Source: JAJCZZ01 sp964569085 | GTDB taxonomy: Bacteria; Gemmatimonadota; Gemmatimonadetes; Longimicrobiales; Gaopeijiaceae | Length of the DNA: 64,000 bases | Assembly (NCBI GenBank): GCA_964569085.1 | Contig: CAZMTA010000009.1 | Span: 1-64,000, forward strand | Direction of reading: 5' to 3' | Part shown: positions 6,925 to 15,502 of the stretch, in pieces | How the letters are laid out: every line of letters begins with the position of its first letter | Position numbering within the stretch: the stretch's first letter is position 1 | Notes under the pieces: generated by a model | Told to the model about the DNA's origin: nothing | Database searches by the model: none | What the model saw: only the letters and a program-made list of their open reading frames with translations | Made by a program: the position numbers and the translations under genes

Positions 6925-8931
6925 ATGAGACGCATCGCTCGCGCGGGTCGGGCACGGCGCCTGGCCCGGACACACGTGTCCGCCTCCCTCCTCCTGCTCC
7001 TCTGCGCCCTCGCGCTGGCCGCGCCGGCTCCGGCGTCCGCCCAGGAGGAGCCCTTCTTCCTGGACGGCCTGGTCGTGACGGCCAGCCCCACCCCCCGACC
7101 GGCGCGGGCGGTGGCCAACTCCGTCACGGTCCTCGAGGGCGCCGAGCTCCGTGACGCCGGCCTCACCCGGGTCTCCGAGGCCCTCCGTGGCGTTCCCGGG
7201 CTCAGCGTGGTGGCCGGCGGGTCCTTCGGGGCGGCGACGTCCCTCTTCATGCGGGGGGGCGAGAGCGATTTCGTCCTCGTCCTGGTGGACGGGGTGCAGG
7301 TGAACCAGCCCGGGGGGGCCGTGGACCTGGCCTCGCTGACGCTGGACGGCGTCGAGCGCATCGAGGTCGTCCGGGGGGGCGCCAGCGCCCTCTACGGCTC
7401 CGACGCGGTGTCGGGGGTGGTGAACATCATCACCGAGACCGGCGCCGAAGGCCTGCGGGGCTCGGCGATGCTCCGCGCGGGCTCGTACGGCCGCATGGAC
7501 TGGGGCGCCGACCTCCAGGGGGGCGGAGAGCGCGTCGGGTACAGCCTCTCCCTCGTGCGGACCCGCACCGACGGCGTCCTGGCGTTCAACAACGCCCACG
7601 AGAACACGGTCTTCCACGGCGCGGTCCGCGTGCGGCCGGACGACGCCACCACCGCGCGGCTGACCGTGCGCCTGGGCGACCGCCGCTACCACTTCCCCAC
7701 GGACGGCTCCGGGGCGGTCGTGGACCGGAACGCCTTCGCCTACGGGGACGAGAGCACCGTGGGCCTCACCCTCACCCGGGCGCTGGGCTCCGCCTTCTCG
7801 GTGGAGGCCCTCCTGGCCCACCACCAGACCGACGGGGGCACCGACGACGCGCCGGACGGCCCGGCGGACTCCCTCGGCTTCTACGGCTTCAACAGCCTCG
7901 ACCACATGCGTCGGACCTCCCTGGACCTCCGGGCCCACGCCTTCCTGGGGCCCGCCGTGGCCACCGTCGGGGTGGAGATGGAGGAGCAGCGCCAGCGCTC
8001 CTTCACCGAGTCGCTGAGCCAGTTCGGGGTGTTCTCGGACCGGAGCCGTTACGAGCGGGACAACGTGGCGGGGTACGCCCACGTCACCGCGGAGCGCGGG
8101 GCCTGGGGCCTCAACGTGGGCGGCCGGATCGACGACAACGAGCGCCACGGCCGCTTCGGCTCCTGGCAGGCGGGCGCCTCCTGGCGGCCCGTGGCCGCCC
8201 TCCGCTTCCGGGCCGCGGCGAGCCGCTCGGTGAAGGAGCCCACCTTCTACGAGACCTTCGCCACCGGGTTCGCCCGGGGGAACCCGGAGCTCGAGCCCGA
8301 GCGGGCCCGGTCCTGGGAGGTGGGCGTGGACGCCGAGCTCCCGCTGCCCGGCGCGCGGGTGCGGGCCACCTGGTTCGACCAGGAGATGGAGGACCTGATC
8401 CAGTACACCTCCACGCCGCCCAACCCCGGCGACCCGAGCTTCTTCAACCTCGCCTCGGCCGCCAGCCGGGGGCTCGAGGCCGCCCTGGAGGTGGAGCGGA
8501 ACGGCACGACCGTCGGCGCCACCTGGACGTGGCTCGACACCGAGGTCCTGGATCCCGGCGCCGACGAGGGGCCGGGCGCGGCCTTCGTCCCCGGCGAGGA
8601 CCTCCTCCGCCGTCCGTCCCGGAGCTGGAGCGCGCGGGTCGCGCACCGGCTCGGGGAGGCGCTGACGGTGGACGCGGAGCTGCGCGGGATGGGCGCGCGG
8701 GCCGACCGGGACTTCTCCACCTTCCCGGCGGAGCGGGTCGAGCTGCCCGCCTACACCACGCTCGGGGTCGGCGTGGACGTGGAGGCCCTCCGTCCCCGGG
8801 GAGGCGCGCCCGGGCTCCGGCTCCGCGTCCGGGGCGACAACCTCCTGGACGAGGAGTACGCCGAGGTCCTGGGCTTTCCGGCACCGGGGCGCCACTTCGA
8901 GGTCACGGCGCGGGTCCTGCTGGGACGGTGA
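6925..8931 (+). CDS. btuB: TonB-dependent cobalamin receptor, BtuB-like
   Basis: Outer-membrane TonB-dependent receptor, 668 aa, that should import vitamin B12 using energy from TonB-ExbBD. A basic N-region (MRRIARAGRARRLAR) and a Leu/Ala-rich core end in a signal-peptidase site near ASA-Q. The TonB box is DGLVVTASPTP, followed by the plug domain (VTVLEGAEL, LVLVDGVQVN, IEVVRGGASALYGSDAVSGVVNI). The rest is a beta-barrel with alternating hydrophobic residues ending in LLGR. The upstream B12 riboswitch supports the substrate. No btuF, btuC or btuD genes follow. ATG 6925 lacks a normal Shine-Dalgarno because the terminator U-run sits in front of it. Confidence 0.92.
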   Translation: MRRIARAGRARRLARTHVSASLLLLLCALALAAPAPASAQEEPFFLDGLVVTASPTPRPARAVANSVTVLEGAELRDAGLTRVSEALRGVPGLSVVAGGSFGAATSLFMRGGESDFVLVLVDGVQVNQPGGAVDLASLTLDGVERIEVVRGGASALYGSDAVSGVVNIITETGAEGLRGSAMLRAGSYGRMDWGADLQGGGERVGYSLSLVRTRTDGVLAFNNAHENTVFHGAVRVRPDDATTARLTVRLGDRRYHFPTDGSGAVVDRNAFAYGDESTVGLTLTRALGSAFSVEALLAHHQTDGGTDDAPDGPADSLGFYGFNSLDHMRRTSLDLRAHAFLGPAVATVGVEMEEQRQRSFTESLSQFGVFSDRSRYERDNVAGYAHVTAERGAWGLNVGGRIDDNERHGRFGSWQAGASWRPVAALRFRAAASRSVKEPTFYETFATGFARGNPELEPERARSWEVGVDAELPLPGARVRATWFDQEMEDLIQYTSTPPNPGDPSFFNLASAASRGLEAALEVERNGTTVGATWTWLDTEVLDPGADEGPGAAFVPGEDLLRRPSRSWSARVAHRLGEALTVDAELRGMGARADRDFSTFPAERVELPAYTTLGVGVDVEALRPRGGAPGLRLRVRGDNLLDEEYAEVLGFPAPGRHFEVTARVLLGR

Positions 8932-8934
8932 CCG

Positions 8935-8993
8935 CCCGCCGGGAGGCGGGTCCGGCTCCCTCCTTCCGGGGGTCGGGCCCGTCCTCCGGGCCC
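8935..8993. terminator. Convergent hairpins between btuB and the matrixin gene
   Basis: Two GC stems lie between the converging stops: CCCGCC/GGCGGG (8935-8940 with 8945-8950) and GGGCCC/GGGCCC (8975-8980 with 8988-8993). Neither has a T run, so termination is plausible but unproven. Confidence 0.35.
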
Positions 8994-8994
8994 C

Positions 8995-9726
8995 TTACGG
9001 GAGGACGACGGCCCCGTCGGGAAGCTCGTACAGCGCCTCGAGCGTCCGGTAGTCCCGGGAGGTCAGCGCCACGGCGGTGTTGGTCGGGTACATGACGTCC
9101 CGGGGCTCGTCGGAGTGGGGGAGGCCGAAGCCGTGCCCCATCTCGTGGGCGGCCACCAGACGCAGCGCCTCGGGCCGGATGTTGCTGGCCAGGACCAGGC
9201 GCACCACCTCGAGCCCCGCCTCGGGTGTCCACGACGTCTCGGCGCGCCCGATCTGACGGCCCGAGAGCCCGCCGGACCACGACACCTGGATGTGCGCCTC
9301 CCGCCTGCCCCGCTCGTCCACCAGGATGGGGTAGGGGCGGCCGTTCCAGGCCAGGATGCCCGCGGTGGCCGCGCGCTGGAGCGCCAGCGCCACGGCGGGG
9401 TCGGAATGGCGGGGCTCCGGCACGTGGACCACCAGGGTGCCGTCGAACCCGACCCACCGGCGCACGTCCACCCGCCCCTCCTCCGCCAGGGCGGCGCAGA
9501 GGTACCCGGCGTCGGGGCAGACGTCGGCCGCCGCCAGCTCCTCCGGCTCGTAGCCCCCGTCGGCCGTGCGGGCCGAGGGACACCCGGGATCCACCAGCGG
9601 GGCGCAGGGCTCGTCGGCGGCGGTCTCCTGGGTGCCGGACCGGCGGAGGAGGCCCACGGCTCCCACCAGGACCAGGACGACGCCGAGGACGGCCAGCGGG
9701 GAGAAGGGGGAGCGGCGGGATCGCAT
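8995..9726 (-). CDS. Matrixin-type zinc metalloprotease
   Basis: Secreted or membrane-anchored metzincin protease, 243 aa. An N-terminal hydrophobic helix (about residues 9-27) could be a signal anchor. The zinc site is complete: HEMGHGFGLPH begins at H194 and a Met-turn follows in DVMYP, as in Matrixin (M10) proteins. Cysteine pairs in the N-terminal half (CAPLVDPGC, VCPDAGYLC) suggest disulfides in an extracytoplasmic protein. ATG 9726 was chosen because it directly precedes the hydrophobic segment; an upstream in-frame extension is only Arg/Pro-rich. It stands alone, convergent to btuB. The substrate is unknown. Confidence 0.85.
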   Translation of the reverse strand: MRSRRSPFSPLAVLGVVLVLVGAVGLLRRSGTQETAADEPCAPLVDPGCPSARTADGGYEPEELAAADVCPDAGYLCAALAEEGRVDVRRWVGFDGTLVVHVPEPRHSDPAVALALQRAATAGILAWNGRPYPILVDERGRREAHIQVSWSGGLSGRQIGRAETSWTPEAGLEVVRLVLASNIRPEALRLVAAHEMGHGFGLPHSDEPRDVMYPTNTAVALTSRDYRTLEALYELPDGAVVLP

Positions 9727-9957
9727 GGCGGGGCGGGGAGGACGGGATCGCGGATAGGGTCGGCGCCAAGGTAGGTTGCGCGGGGAGGCCGGGACAGGTG
9801 GCTGGCCTCTCGGCCGGCGGCGCCCTTTCCAGAGCCGGCCCGGCGGTCGTAGAGTGGAAACGGCGCCGGGAACGGGTCGCGCCCGAGGCGTGTAGGGAAC
9901 GTCCCGAGCGGACACGGCTCGCGCAGGGAGCCATGACGACGGAAGGAGTCGAGCGGC

Positions 9958-10710
9958 GTGGATCGAGGTGAGGAGAGACCGGGGGTGGTGACGCGGACGC
10001 TACGCTCGTCCGAGCGCTCCAGGGTGGGCGCGGTCCTGCCCATCCTCTGGGACTGGACGCGCTCCATCCTGGTGGCCTTCGCCCTCTTCCTGGTCATCCG
10101 CACCTTCCTGGTCGAGGCCTTCAAGATCCCGACCTCCTCCATGGAGAACACCCTCCTGGTCGGGGACTTCCTTCTGGTGAACAAAGCCGTGTACGGGGCT
10201 GAGCTCCCGGGCACCGACCTCCGCCTGCCCTCCTTCGACGAGCCGGAGCGCGGGGACGTGGTGGTCTTCCACCCGCCGCACCACCCCGAGAAGAACTACG
10301 TGAAGCGGGTGGTGGGCATGCCCGGGGACACCCTGGAGATGCGGGACAAGGTCGTCCACGTGAACGGCCTCCCGCTGCCCGAGCCGTACGCACGCTACGT
10401 CGACGGCCAGGGCGACGCGGTCCACCCGGACATGAACTGGCAGTCCAACCACCTCATCGCGGGGCCGGGACGGGACTACCATCCCACCCGGGACAACTGG
10501 GGCCCCATCGTCGTGCCCGACGACGGCTACTTCGTCCTGGGCGACAACCGGGACAACAGCGAGGACTCGCGGTACTGGGGGTTCGTCCCCAGGGAGTCGA
10601 TCCGCGGCCGGCCCTGGTTCGTCTACTACTCCTTCGACGCCCGGGCCCGGGGCTCCCTGACCTGGCTCCGGGAGGTCCGCTGGGGCCGCATCGGAGAAGC
10701 CATCCGCTGA
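9958..10710 (+). CDS. lepB: Signal peptidase I
   Basis: Type I leader peptidase that cleaves signal peptides at the outer face of the inner membrane, 250 aa. One transmembrane helix (about residues 33-52) precedes the catalytic serine S61 in PTSSMENTLL and the general-base lysine K116 in NYVKRVVGMPGD. The conserved GDNRDNSEDSRYWG box follows near residue 198. The GTG at 9958 follows AAGGAG (9943-9948). It is divergent from the matrixin gene across about 230 bases in which no clear promoter was seen. The sigma factor gene follows on the same strand. Confidence 0.95.
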   Translation: MDRGEERPGVVTRTLRSSERSRVGAVLPILWDWTRSILVAFALFLVIRTFLVEAFKIPTSSMENTLLVGDFLLVNKAVYGAELPGTDLRLPSFDEPERGDVVVFHPPHHPEKNYVKRVVGMPGDTLEMRDKVVHVNGLPLPEPYARYVDGQGDAVHPDMNWQSNHLIAGPGRDYHPTRDNWGPIVVPDDGYFVLGDNRDNSEDSRYWGFVPRESIRGRPWFVYYSFDARARGSLTWLREVRWGRIGEAIR

Positions 10711-10910
10711 GGGTTGGGCCCTGGACCTCGGTTGCGCACCGGGGTGGTTCCATCCCACCATGTCCCCTACGCCCCTGGGGGGAGGCGAGTCAGGATTCCT
10801 CCGCCCACGTGACACGGACGGGAGGACAATCCCGCCGGAAGGGGCGTCCTCGCGTCATTCCCCACGATGCGGGAAGACGGGGGGCTCGACCCTCCAGACA
10901 GCGGCTTCCA

Positions 10911-11762
10911 ATGAGCTTCCGGGCCTCGAGCGGCTCCTTTCGCTCCGGATCGCTGGACCAGTACCTCAAGGAGATCAGCCAGTATCCGCTGATCGACCGG
11001 GAGGAGGAGGTACGGCTCGCCCAGGGCATCCGGAAGGGCGACGAGGAGTGCCTGGACAAGCTCGTCCGCTCGAACCTCCGCTTCGTGGTCTCGGTGGCCA
11101 AGAAGTACCAGAACCAGGGCGTCGGGCTCGGCGACCTCATCAACGAGGGCAACCTCGGCCTGATCCGCGCCGCCCACAAGTTCGACGAGACCAAGGGCAT
11201 CAAGTTCATCAGCTACGCGGTCTGGTGGATCCGCCAGGCCATCCTCCAGGCCCTCGCGGAGCAGAGCCGGATCGTGCGGGTGCCCCTCAACCGGGCCGGG
11301 GCCCTTCACCGCATCGGCCGACGGAGCTCGTCCCTCCTCCAGGAGCTGGGCCGCGAGCCCACGGTGGAGGAGATCGCCGAGGGGCTCGACATCTCCCAGG
11401 AGGAGGTGGAGAAGACGCTGGCCATCTCCCAGTCCCACCTGAGCCTGGACGCTCCGCTGACCCCGGGGGAGGACAACCGCCTCCTGGACTACCTCCCGGA
11501 CCAGCTCTCGCCGGGGCCCGAGGACGAGGCGTACGAGCACGCGCTCAAGTCCCGCATCGACGAGGCGCTGGACTCCCTGAAGGAGCGGGAGGCCAAGATC
11601 CTCCGCCTCTACTTCGGCCTGGACGACCAGGAGCCCATGACCCTCGAGGAGATCGGCTCGATCCTGGGGATCACCCGGGAGCGGGTGCGCCAGATCAAGG
11701 AGAAGGCGCTGGTGCGCCTGCGCCACGCCTCCCGGGCCCGGTTCCTCGAGACGTTCATGTAG
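10911..11762 (+). CDS. rpoD: RNA polymerase sigma factor, SigA/RpoD-type, short form
   Basis: Sigma-70 family factor, 283 aa. It has region 1.2 (SLDQYLKEISQYPLIDREEE), region 2 with the core-binding and -10 reading helix (NLRFVVSVAKKYQNQG to FISYAVWWIRQAIL), region 3, and region 4 with the -35 helix-turn-helix (EEIGSILGITRERVRQIKEKA). Region 1.1 is absent, so it is shorter than E. coli RpoD and could be either the primary factor or a group 2 factor. Sigma-70-like promoters in this window are consistent with its reading helices. ATG 10911 has no strong Shine-Dalgarno. Confidence in the family is high, in primary status moderate. Confidence 0.9.
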   Translation: MSFRASSGSFRSGSLDQYLKEISQYPLIDREEEVRLAQGIRKGDEECLDKLVRSNLRFVVSVAKKYQNQGVGLGDLINEGNLGLIRAAHKFDETKGIKFISYAVWWIRQAILQALAEQSRIVRVPLNRAGALHRIGRRSSSLLQELGREPTVEEIAEGLDISQEEVEKTLAISQSHLSLDAPLTPGEDNRLLDYLPDQLSPGPEDEAYEHALKSRIDEALDSLKEREAKILRLYFGLDDQEPMTLEEIGSILGITRERVRQIKEKALVRLRHASRARFLETFM

Positions 11763-11851
11763 CGGAGCCCTTCCGCCACACCGCCTCGCGGCCTCCCGCG
11801 CTCCGCCGCGGCCCCACCCGTCCCGAGCCTTCCCCGGGGCGCCCCGTCCCG

Positions 11852-11880
11852 TTGACACCCCCAGGGGGCTGGGCTACCAT
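11852..11880 (+). promoter_or_regulatory. Sigma-70-type promoter of rplM-rpsI
   Basis: A consensus -35 box TTGACA (11852-11857) and a -10 box TACCAT (11875-11880) are separated by exactly 17 bases. Transcription would start near 11887, about 35 bases before the rplM start. Confidence 0.75.
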
Positions 11881-11921
11881 TCAAAGCTCTATTCGTTATT
11901 CGCCTCCCAATGGCGTTGGGC

Positions 11922-12350
11922 ATGAGAACGTATACACCGAAAGCCGACGACATCGAGCGGAAATGGTTCCTGGTGGACGCGGCCGAAAAGCCGCTCGGCC
12001 GCCTGGCAACCGAGATCGCTCGCATCCTCCGCGGCAAGCACAAGCCCATGTACACCCCGCACCTGGACACGGGTGACCACGTCGTGGTCATCAACGCGTC
12101 CAAGGTCGCGCTCACGGGCAACAAGGCCGACCAGAAGACGTACTTCCGGCACTCCGGGTACATGGGCGGCGAGAAGATCATCCCCTTCAAGCGGATGATC
12201 GCCACCCACCCCGAGCGGGTGATCGAGCTGGCCGTCAAGGGCATGCTCCCCAAGAACGCGCTCGGTCGCGCCATGCGGAAGAAGCTCCGCGTCTACGGCG
12301 ACGACCAGCATCCTCATCAGGGCCAGCAGCCCGAGCCTCTGGACATCTGA
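11922..12350 (+). CDS. rplM: 50S ribosomal protein L13
   Basis: Early-assembling large-subunit protein that binds 23S rRNA, 142 aa. It begins MRTYTPKADDIERKWFLVDA, the usual L13 N-terminus, and contains the family core GRLATEIARILRGKHKPMYTPH and the MLPKNALGRAMRKKLRVYGDDQHPH segment. ATG 11922 was chosen by homology; an in-frame ATG at 11910 would add four residues and neither has a clear Shine-Dalgarno. It is led by a strong promoter and followed 14 bases later by rpsI, the almost universal partner. Confidence 0.95.
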   Translation: MRTYTPKADDIERKWFLVDAAEKPLGRLATEIARILRGKHKPMYTPHLDTGDHVVVINASKVALTGNKADQKTYFRHSGYMGGEKIIPFKRMIATHPERVIELAVKGMLPKNALGRAMRKKLRVYGDDQHPHQGQQPEPLDI

Positions 12351-12364
12351 GGGACCGAGACGAG

Positions 12365-12763
12365 ATGGCTGACAAGGACAAGACGATTCAGACCGTGGGA
12401 CGCCGCAAGACGTCGGTGGCCCGCGTGATCCTGCGTCCCGGAAAGGGCGAGTGGAGCGTCAACGGACGCGCCCTGGCCGAGTACTTCCCCCGGGGAACCC
12501 ACCAGATCCGCATCGAGGAGCCGGTGAAGGACGCCGAGCTCGACGGCCTGGTGGACATCCAGGTCCGGGCCCACGGCGGCGGCCTCACCGGCCAGGCCGA
12601 CGCGGTCCGCATGGGCGTCGCCCGTGCCATCGTGGAGTACGACGAGGAGAAGCTCGACGCCATGCGCGCCGGCGGCTTCCTCACCCGTGACTCCCGGAAG
12701 GTCGAGCGGAAGAAGCCCGGCCAGCCCAAGGCCCGCAAGAAGTTCCAGTTCTCCAAGCGGTAA
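12365..12763 (+). CDS. rpsI: 30S ribosomal protein S9
   Basis: Small-subunit protein of 132 aa whose C-terminal tail reaches the P-site tRNA. The start TIQTVGRRKTSVARV, the central GGGLTGQADAVRMGVARAI and the basic tail ending FQFSKR (with the terminal Lys-Arg) are diagnostic. Cotranscribed with rplM. A spacer of 83 bases separates it from rpsB; within it GGGGC/GCCCC could pair around an AT-rich loop (about 12810-12827). Confidence 0.97.
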   Translation: MADKDKTIQTVGRRKTSVARVILRPGKGEWSVNGRALAEYFPRGTHQIRIEEPVKDAELDGLVDIQVRAHGGGLTGQADAVRMGVARAIVEYDEEKLDAMRAGGFLTRDSRKVERKKPGQPKARKKFQFSKR

Positions 12764-12846
12764 TCGAAGCACGGCACCGCGCCCTCGGGCGTGGGTCGAA
12801 ATCCTGACCGGGGCGTATATCGGCCCCACCTGACAACGAGAGATTC

Positions 12847-13908
12847 ATGGAAGTCGGACTCAACGAGCTCCTCCAGGCCGGCGTGCACTTCGGCCATCAG
12901 ACCCGTCGTTGGAACCCCAAGATGCGCCCGTACATCTTCACGGAGCGCAACGGGATCCACATCATCGACCTCCGCAAGACGCTGGACCGCCTGCAGAACG
13001 CGCAGCAGGCCGTCCGCGAGGTCGTCCTCCGTGGCGAGCGGGTCCTCTTCGTCTGCACCAAGAAGCAGCTCCGCGGCATCGTCCAGCAGGAGGCGGAGCG
13101 GTGCGGCGCCTTCTTCGTCACCGAGCGCTGGCTCGGCGGCATGCTCACCAACTTCGAGACCATCCGGAAGCAGATCCGGCGGCTCAAGGAGCTGGAGCGG
13201 GGGCAGGAGGAGAACGCCTTCGAGTTCTACACCAAGAAGGAGCGCCTCCTCCTGGAGCGCGAGCGCGCCAAGCTGGAGAAGTACCTGGGCGGCGTGAAGG
13301 ACATGAGCCGCCTCCCCGGCGCCATCTTCGTCGTCGACGCCAAGCGCGAGGGCATCGCGGTCCGTGAGGCCAACCGCCTGGACATCCCGGTGGTGGCCAT
13401 CACCGACACCAACGCCGACCCGGACATGATCGACTTCCCCATCCCGGGGAACGACGACGCCATCCGCTCGGTGAGCCTCATCGCCGCCGCCATCGCCTCC
13501 TCCATCGAGTCGACCCGCCAGGAGGTCCCGGAGGACGAGCGCCGGGCCCCCGAGGCCGAGGCCACGACGTACTCGACCGAGACCGGCGAGACCACGGAGA
13601 AGGAGCAGCCGCAGCGCCGGCGCACGCGCCGGAAGCGCCGTCCGCGCCCCGAGGTCATCGCCCAGAAGCTGAAGGAAGACGCCGCCGACGACACGGTGGA
13701 CGAGAACGCCGACGGCCAGGACGAGGCGGAGGTCGAGACCGAGACCAAGGCCGAGGTGGAAGCGCCGGAGATCCAGGAAGAGGTCGCCGACGTCGAGGAG
13801 ACCGAGGCGTCCGCCGAGGCCGCCGAGGAGCAGGAGGCCGAGGTCGCCGAGGCCCCCGAGGCCGCCGACGACGAGTCCGAGGAGGACGAGGACTCCAAGG
13901 AGAGCTGA
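12847..13908 (+). CDS. rpsB: 30S ribosomal protein S2 with long charged C-terminal tail
   Basis: S2 binds near S1 on the small subunit. The first ~225 residues are a normal S2 (LLQAGVHFGHQTRRWNPKM at the start; RLPGAIFVVDAKREGIAVREANRLDIPVVAI later). The protein is 353 aa against about 240 in E. coli, because of an appended disordered tail: a very basic block around residues 258-272 (RRRTRRKRRPRPE), then about 75 residues dominated by Glu, Asp and Ala. The tail resembles the acidic extensions on NusA, IF-2 and RbfA in this window. A Shine-Dalgarno-like GAGAG precedes ATG 12847. tsf follows after 187 bases. Confidence 0.96.
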   Translation: MEVGLNELLQAGVHFGHQTRRWNPKMRPYIFTERNGIHIIDLRKTLDRLQNAQQAVREVVLRGERVLFVCTKKQLRGIVQQEAERCGAFFVTERWLGGMLTNFETIRKQIRRLKELERGQEENAFEFYTKKERLLLERERAKLEKYLGGVKDMSRLPGAIFVVDAKREGIAVREANRLDIPVVAITDTNADPDMIDFPIPGNDDAIRSVSLIAAAIASSIESTRQEVPEDERRAPEAEATTYSTETGETTEKEQPQRRRTRRKRRPRPEVIAQKLKEDAADDTVDENADGQDEAEVETETKAEVEAPEIQEEVADVEETEASAEAAEEQEAEVAEAPEAADDESEEDEDSKES

Positions 13909-13911
13909 GAG

Positions 13912-14039
13912 GCTCCCGCGGTCGGGAGCTCGCTCCCGGCCGGGCCCCCGGGGTGACCCGGAGGCCGAGAGAGGCGTGGCCACGTCCGACCCCGTCGGGC
14001 CGCTCCGCCTCTCTTTTCATGAGGACGAATCGCGATTCG
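13912..14039 (+). promoter_or_regulatory. Structured rpsB-tsf spacer (hairpin and palindrome)
   Basis: The 187-base spacer holds a perfect 7-bp hairpin GCTCCCG/CGGGAGC (13912-13918 with 13923-13929) just after the rpsB stop, and a 14-bp palindrome CGAATCGCGATTCG (14026-14039) about 57 bases before tsf. Neither carries a proper T run. They may act as a partial terminator, an RNA processing signal or an operator. Confidence 0.4.
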
Positions 14040-14095
14040 CAGGACGCCTCAAGGGGCGTCGCCTGTTTCGATCAACGAGGCAACAGAGCCCAGCC

Positions 14096-14689
14096 ATGAG
14101 CATCAGCGCCCAGCAAGTAAAGGAGCTCCGCGACAAGACCGGCGCGGGGATGATGGACTGCAAGAAGGCCCTCCAGGAGACCGGTGGGGACATGGAGAAG
14201 GCCGTCGACTTCCTCCGGGCCAAGGGCGCCGCCAAGGCGGCCAAGCGCTCGGACAAGGCGGCCAACGAGGGCATCATCGGCAGCTACGTCCACTTCGACG
14301 ACAAGACCGCGGCCATCGTCGAGCTGAACTGCGAGACCGACTTCGTGGCCAACACGGACCAGTTCAAGGCGCTGGCCAAGGACCTGGCCCTCCACATCGC
14401 CTCCACGAACCCGCTGGGCGTCTCCAAGGACGAGATCCCCGAGGCGGAGATCGAGCGCGAGCGTCAGGTCTACATGGAGCAGGCCAAGGAGGAGGGGAAG
14501 CCCGAGAACATCGCCGAGAAGATCGTCGAGGGGCGCCTCAACAAGTTCTTCAAGGAGAACACCCTCCTGGCGCAGCCGTTCGTGAAGGACCCCGACAAGA
14601 CCATCGAGGAGCTCATCACCGAGGTCTCCGCCAAGACCGGCGAGAAGATCGAGGTGGCCCGCTTCGCCCGCTTCAAGATCGGCGAGTAA
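14096..14689 (+). CDS. tsf: Elongation factor Ts (short form)
   Basis: Guanine-nucleotide exchange factor for EF-Tu, 197 aa. The N-terminal UBA-like module reads VKELRDKTGAGMMDCKKALQE, and the core has NCETDFVANTDQFKALA, which carries the TDFV motif that opens the EF-Tu nucleotide site. It is about 85 residues shorter than E. coli EF-Ts and lacks the second half of the core and the coiled-coil, as in Thermus-type EF-Ts. ATG 14096 gives the conserved start; upstream in-frame sequence is unlike the family. Confidence 0.96.
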   Translation: MSISAQQVKELRDKTGAGMMDCKKALQETGGDMEKAVDFLRAKGAAKAAKRSDKAANEGIIGSYVHFDDKTAAIVELNCETDFVANTDQFKALAKDLALHIASTNPLGVSKDEIPEAEIERERQVYMEQAKEEGKPENIAEKIVEGRLNKFFKENTLLAQPFVKDPDKTIEELITEVSAKTGEKIEVARFARFKIGE

Positions 14690-14717
14690 CCGACCCCTCC
14701 GGAGAAGAAGGCCGCCC

Positions 14718-15443
14718 ATGAGCGACGAGGCCCGTTCCACGAGGTACCAGCGCGTCCTCCTCAAGCTCTCCGGGGAGGCCCTGGCCGGCGATCGCGGGTT
14801 CGGCATCGAGCCCAAGGTCGTGGATCGCCTGACCGACGAGATCCGCTCCATCGCCGAGATGGGCATCTCGCTGGGGGTGGTGATCGGGGGCGGCAACATC
14901 GTCCGCGGGGCCATCGCGTCCCGGCAGGGCATGGACCGGGTCCAGGCCGACTACATGGGCATGCTGGCCACGGTCATCAACGCCCTGGCCGTCCAGGACC
15001 TCCTGGAGCACAAGGACGTCGAGACCCGGGTCATGACCGCCATCCGCATGGAGGAGGTCGCCGAGCCCTACATCCGGCGCCGCGCCATGCGTCACATGGA
15101 GAAGGGACGGGTGGTCATCTTCGCCGGCGGGACCGGCAACCCCTACTTCTCCACCGACACCGCGGGCGTGCTCCGCGCCATCGAGATGGAGTCGGACGTG
15201 GTCATCAAGGCCACGAAGGTCCGCGGCGTGTTCACCGCCGATCCGGAGACGGACCCCGGCGCCGAGTTCATCCCGGAGATCTCCTTCCACGAGGTGGTCA
15301 CCCGGGAGCTGGGCGTGATGGACGCCCCCGCGGTGTCCCTCTGCAAGGAGAACGACCTCCCGATCATCGTCCTCAACCTCGAGGAGCGGGGAGCCGTGGC
15401 AGCCGCCATCCGTGGTGAGCGCGTCGGAACCCTTGTATCGTAA
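14718..15443 (+). CDS. pyrH: UMP kinase
   Basis: Hexameric bacterial UMP kinase (UMP to UDP), amino-acid-kinase fold, 241 aa. Motifs: RVLLKLSGEAL at the N-terminus, the glycine-rich VVIGGGNIVRG, the GGTGNPYFSTDTAG loop and KATKVRGVFTADP. AAGAAGG lies upstream of ATG 14718. It sits 28 bases after tsf and before frr, the standard bacterial order that links nucleotide supply with translation genes. Confidence 0.97.
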   Translation: MSDEARSTRYQRVLLKLSGEALAGDRGFGIEPKVVDRLTDEIRSIAEMGISLGVVIGGGNIVRGAIASRQGMDRVQADYMGMLATVINALAVQDLLEHKDVETRVMTAIRMEEVAEPYIRRRAMRHMEKGRVVIFAGGTGNPYFSTDTAGVLRAIEMESDVVIKATKVRGVFTADPETDPGAEFIPEISFHEVVTRELGVMDAPAVSLCKENDLPIIVLNLEERGAVAAAIRGERVGTLVS

Positions 15444-15473
15444 GCCTTCGAGTCCGGGCTCCTAGCCTCCACG

Positions 15474-15493
15474 CTTCGTAACCCCTCACGAAG
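15474..15493 (+). promoter_or_regulatory. Hairpin overlapping the frr ribosome binding site
   Basis: CTTCGT (15474-15479) pairs with ACGAAG (15488-15493). The 3' arm contains the first bases of the AAGGAG ribosome binding site of frr. It could tune frr translation; the stem is short. Confidence 0.3.
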
Positions 15494-15502
15494 GAGAGAT
15501 CC

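Noticed and set aside
6829..8895. 688-codon minus-strand frame opposite btuB
   Set aside because: Mirror of a GC-rich coding strand; no recognisable motifs.
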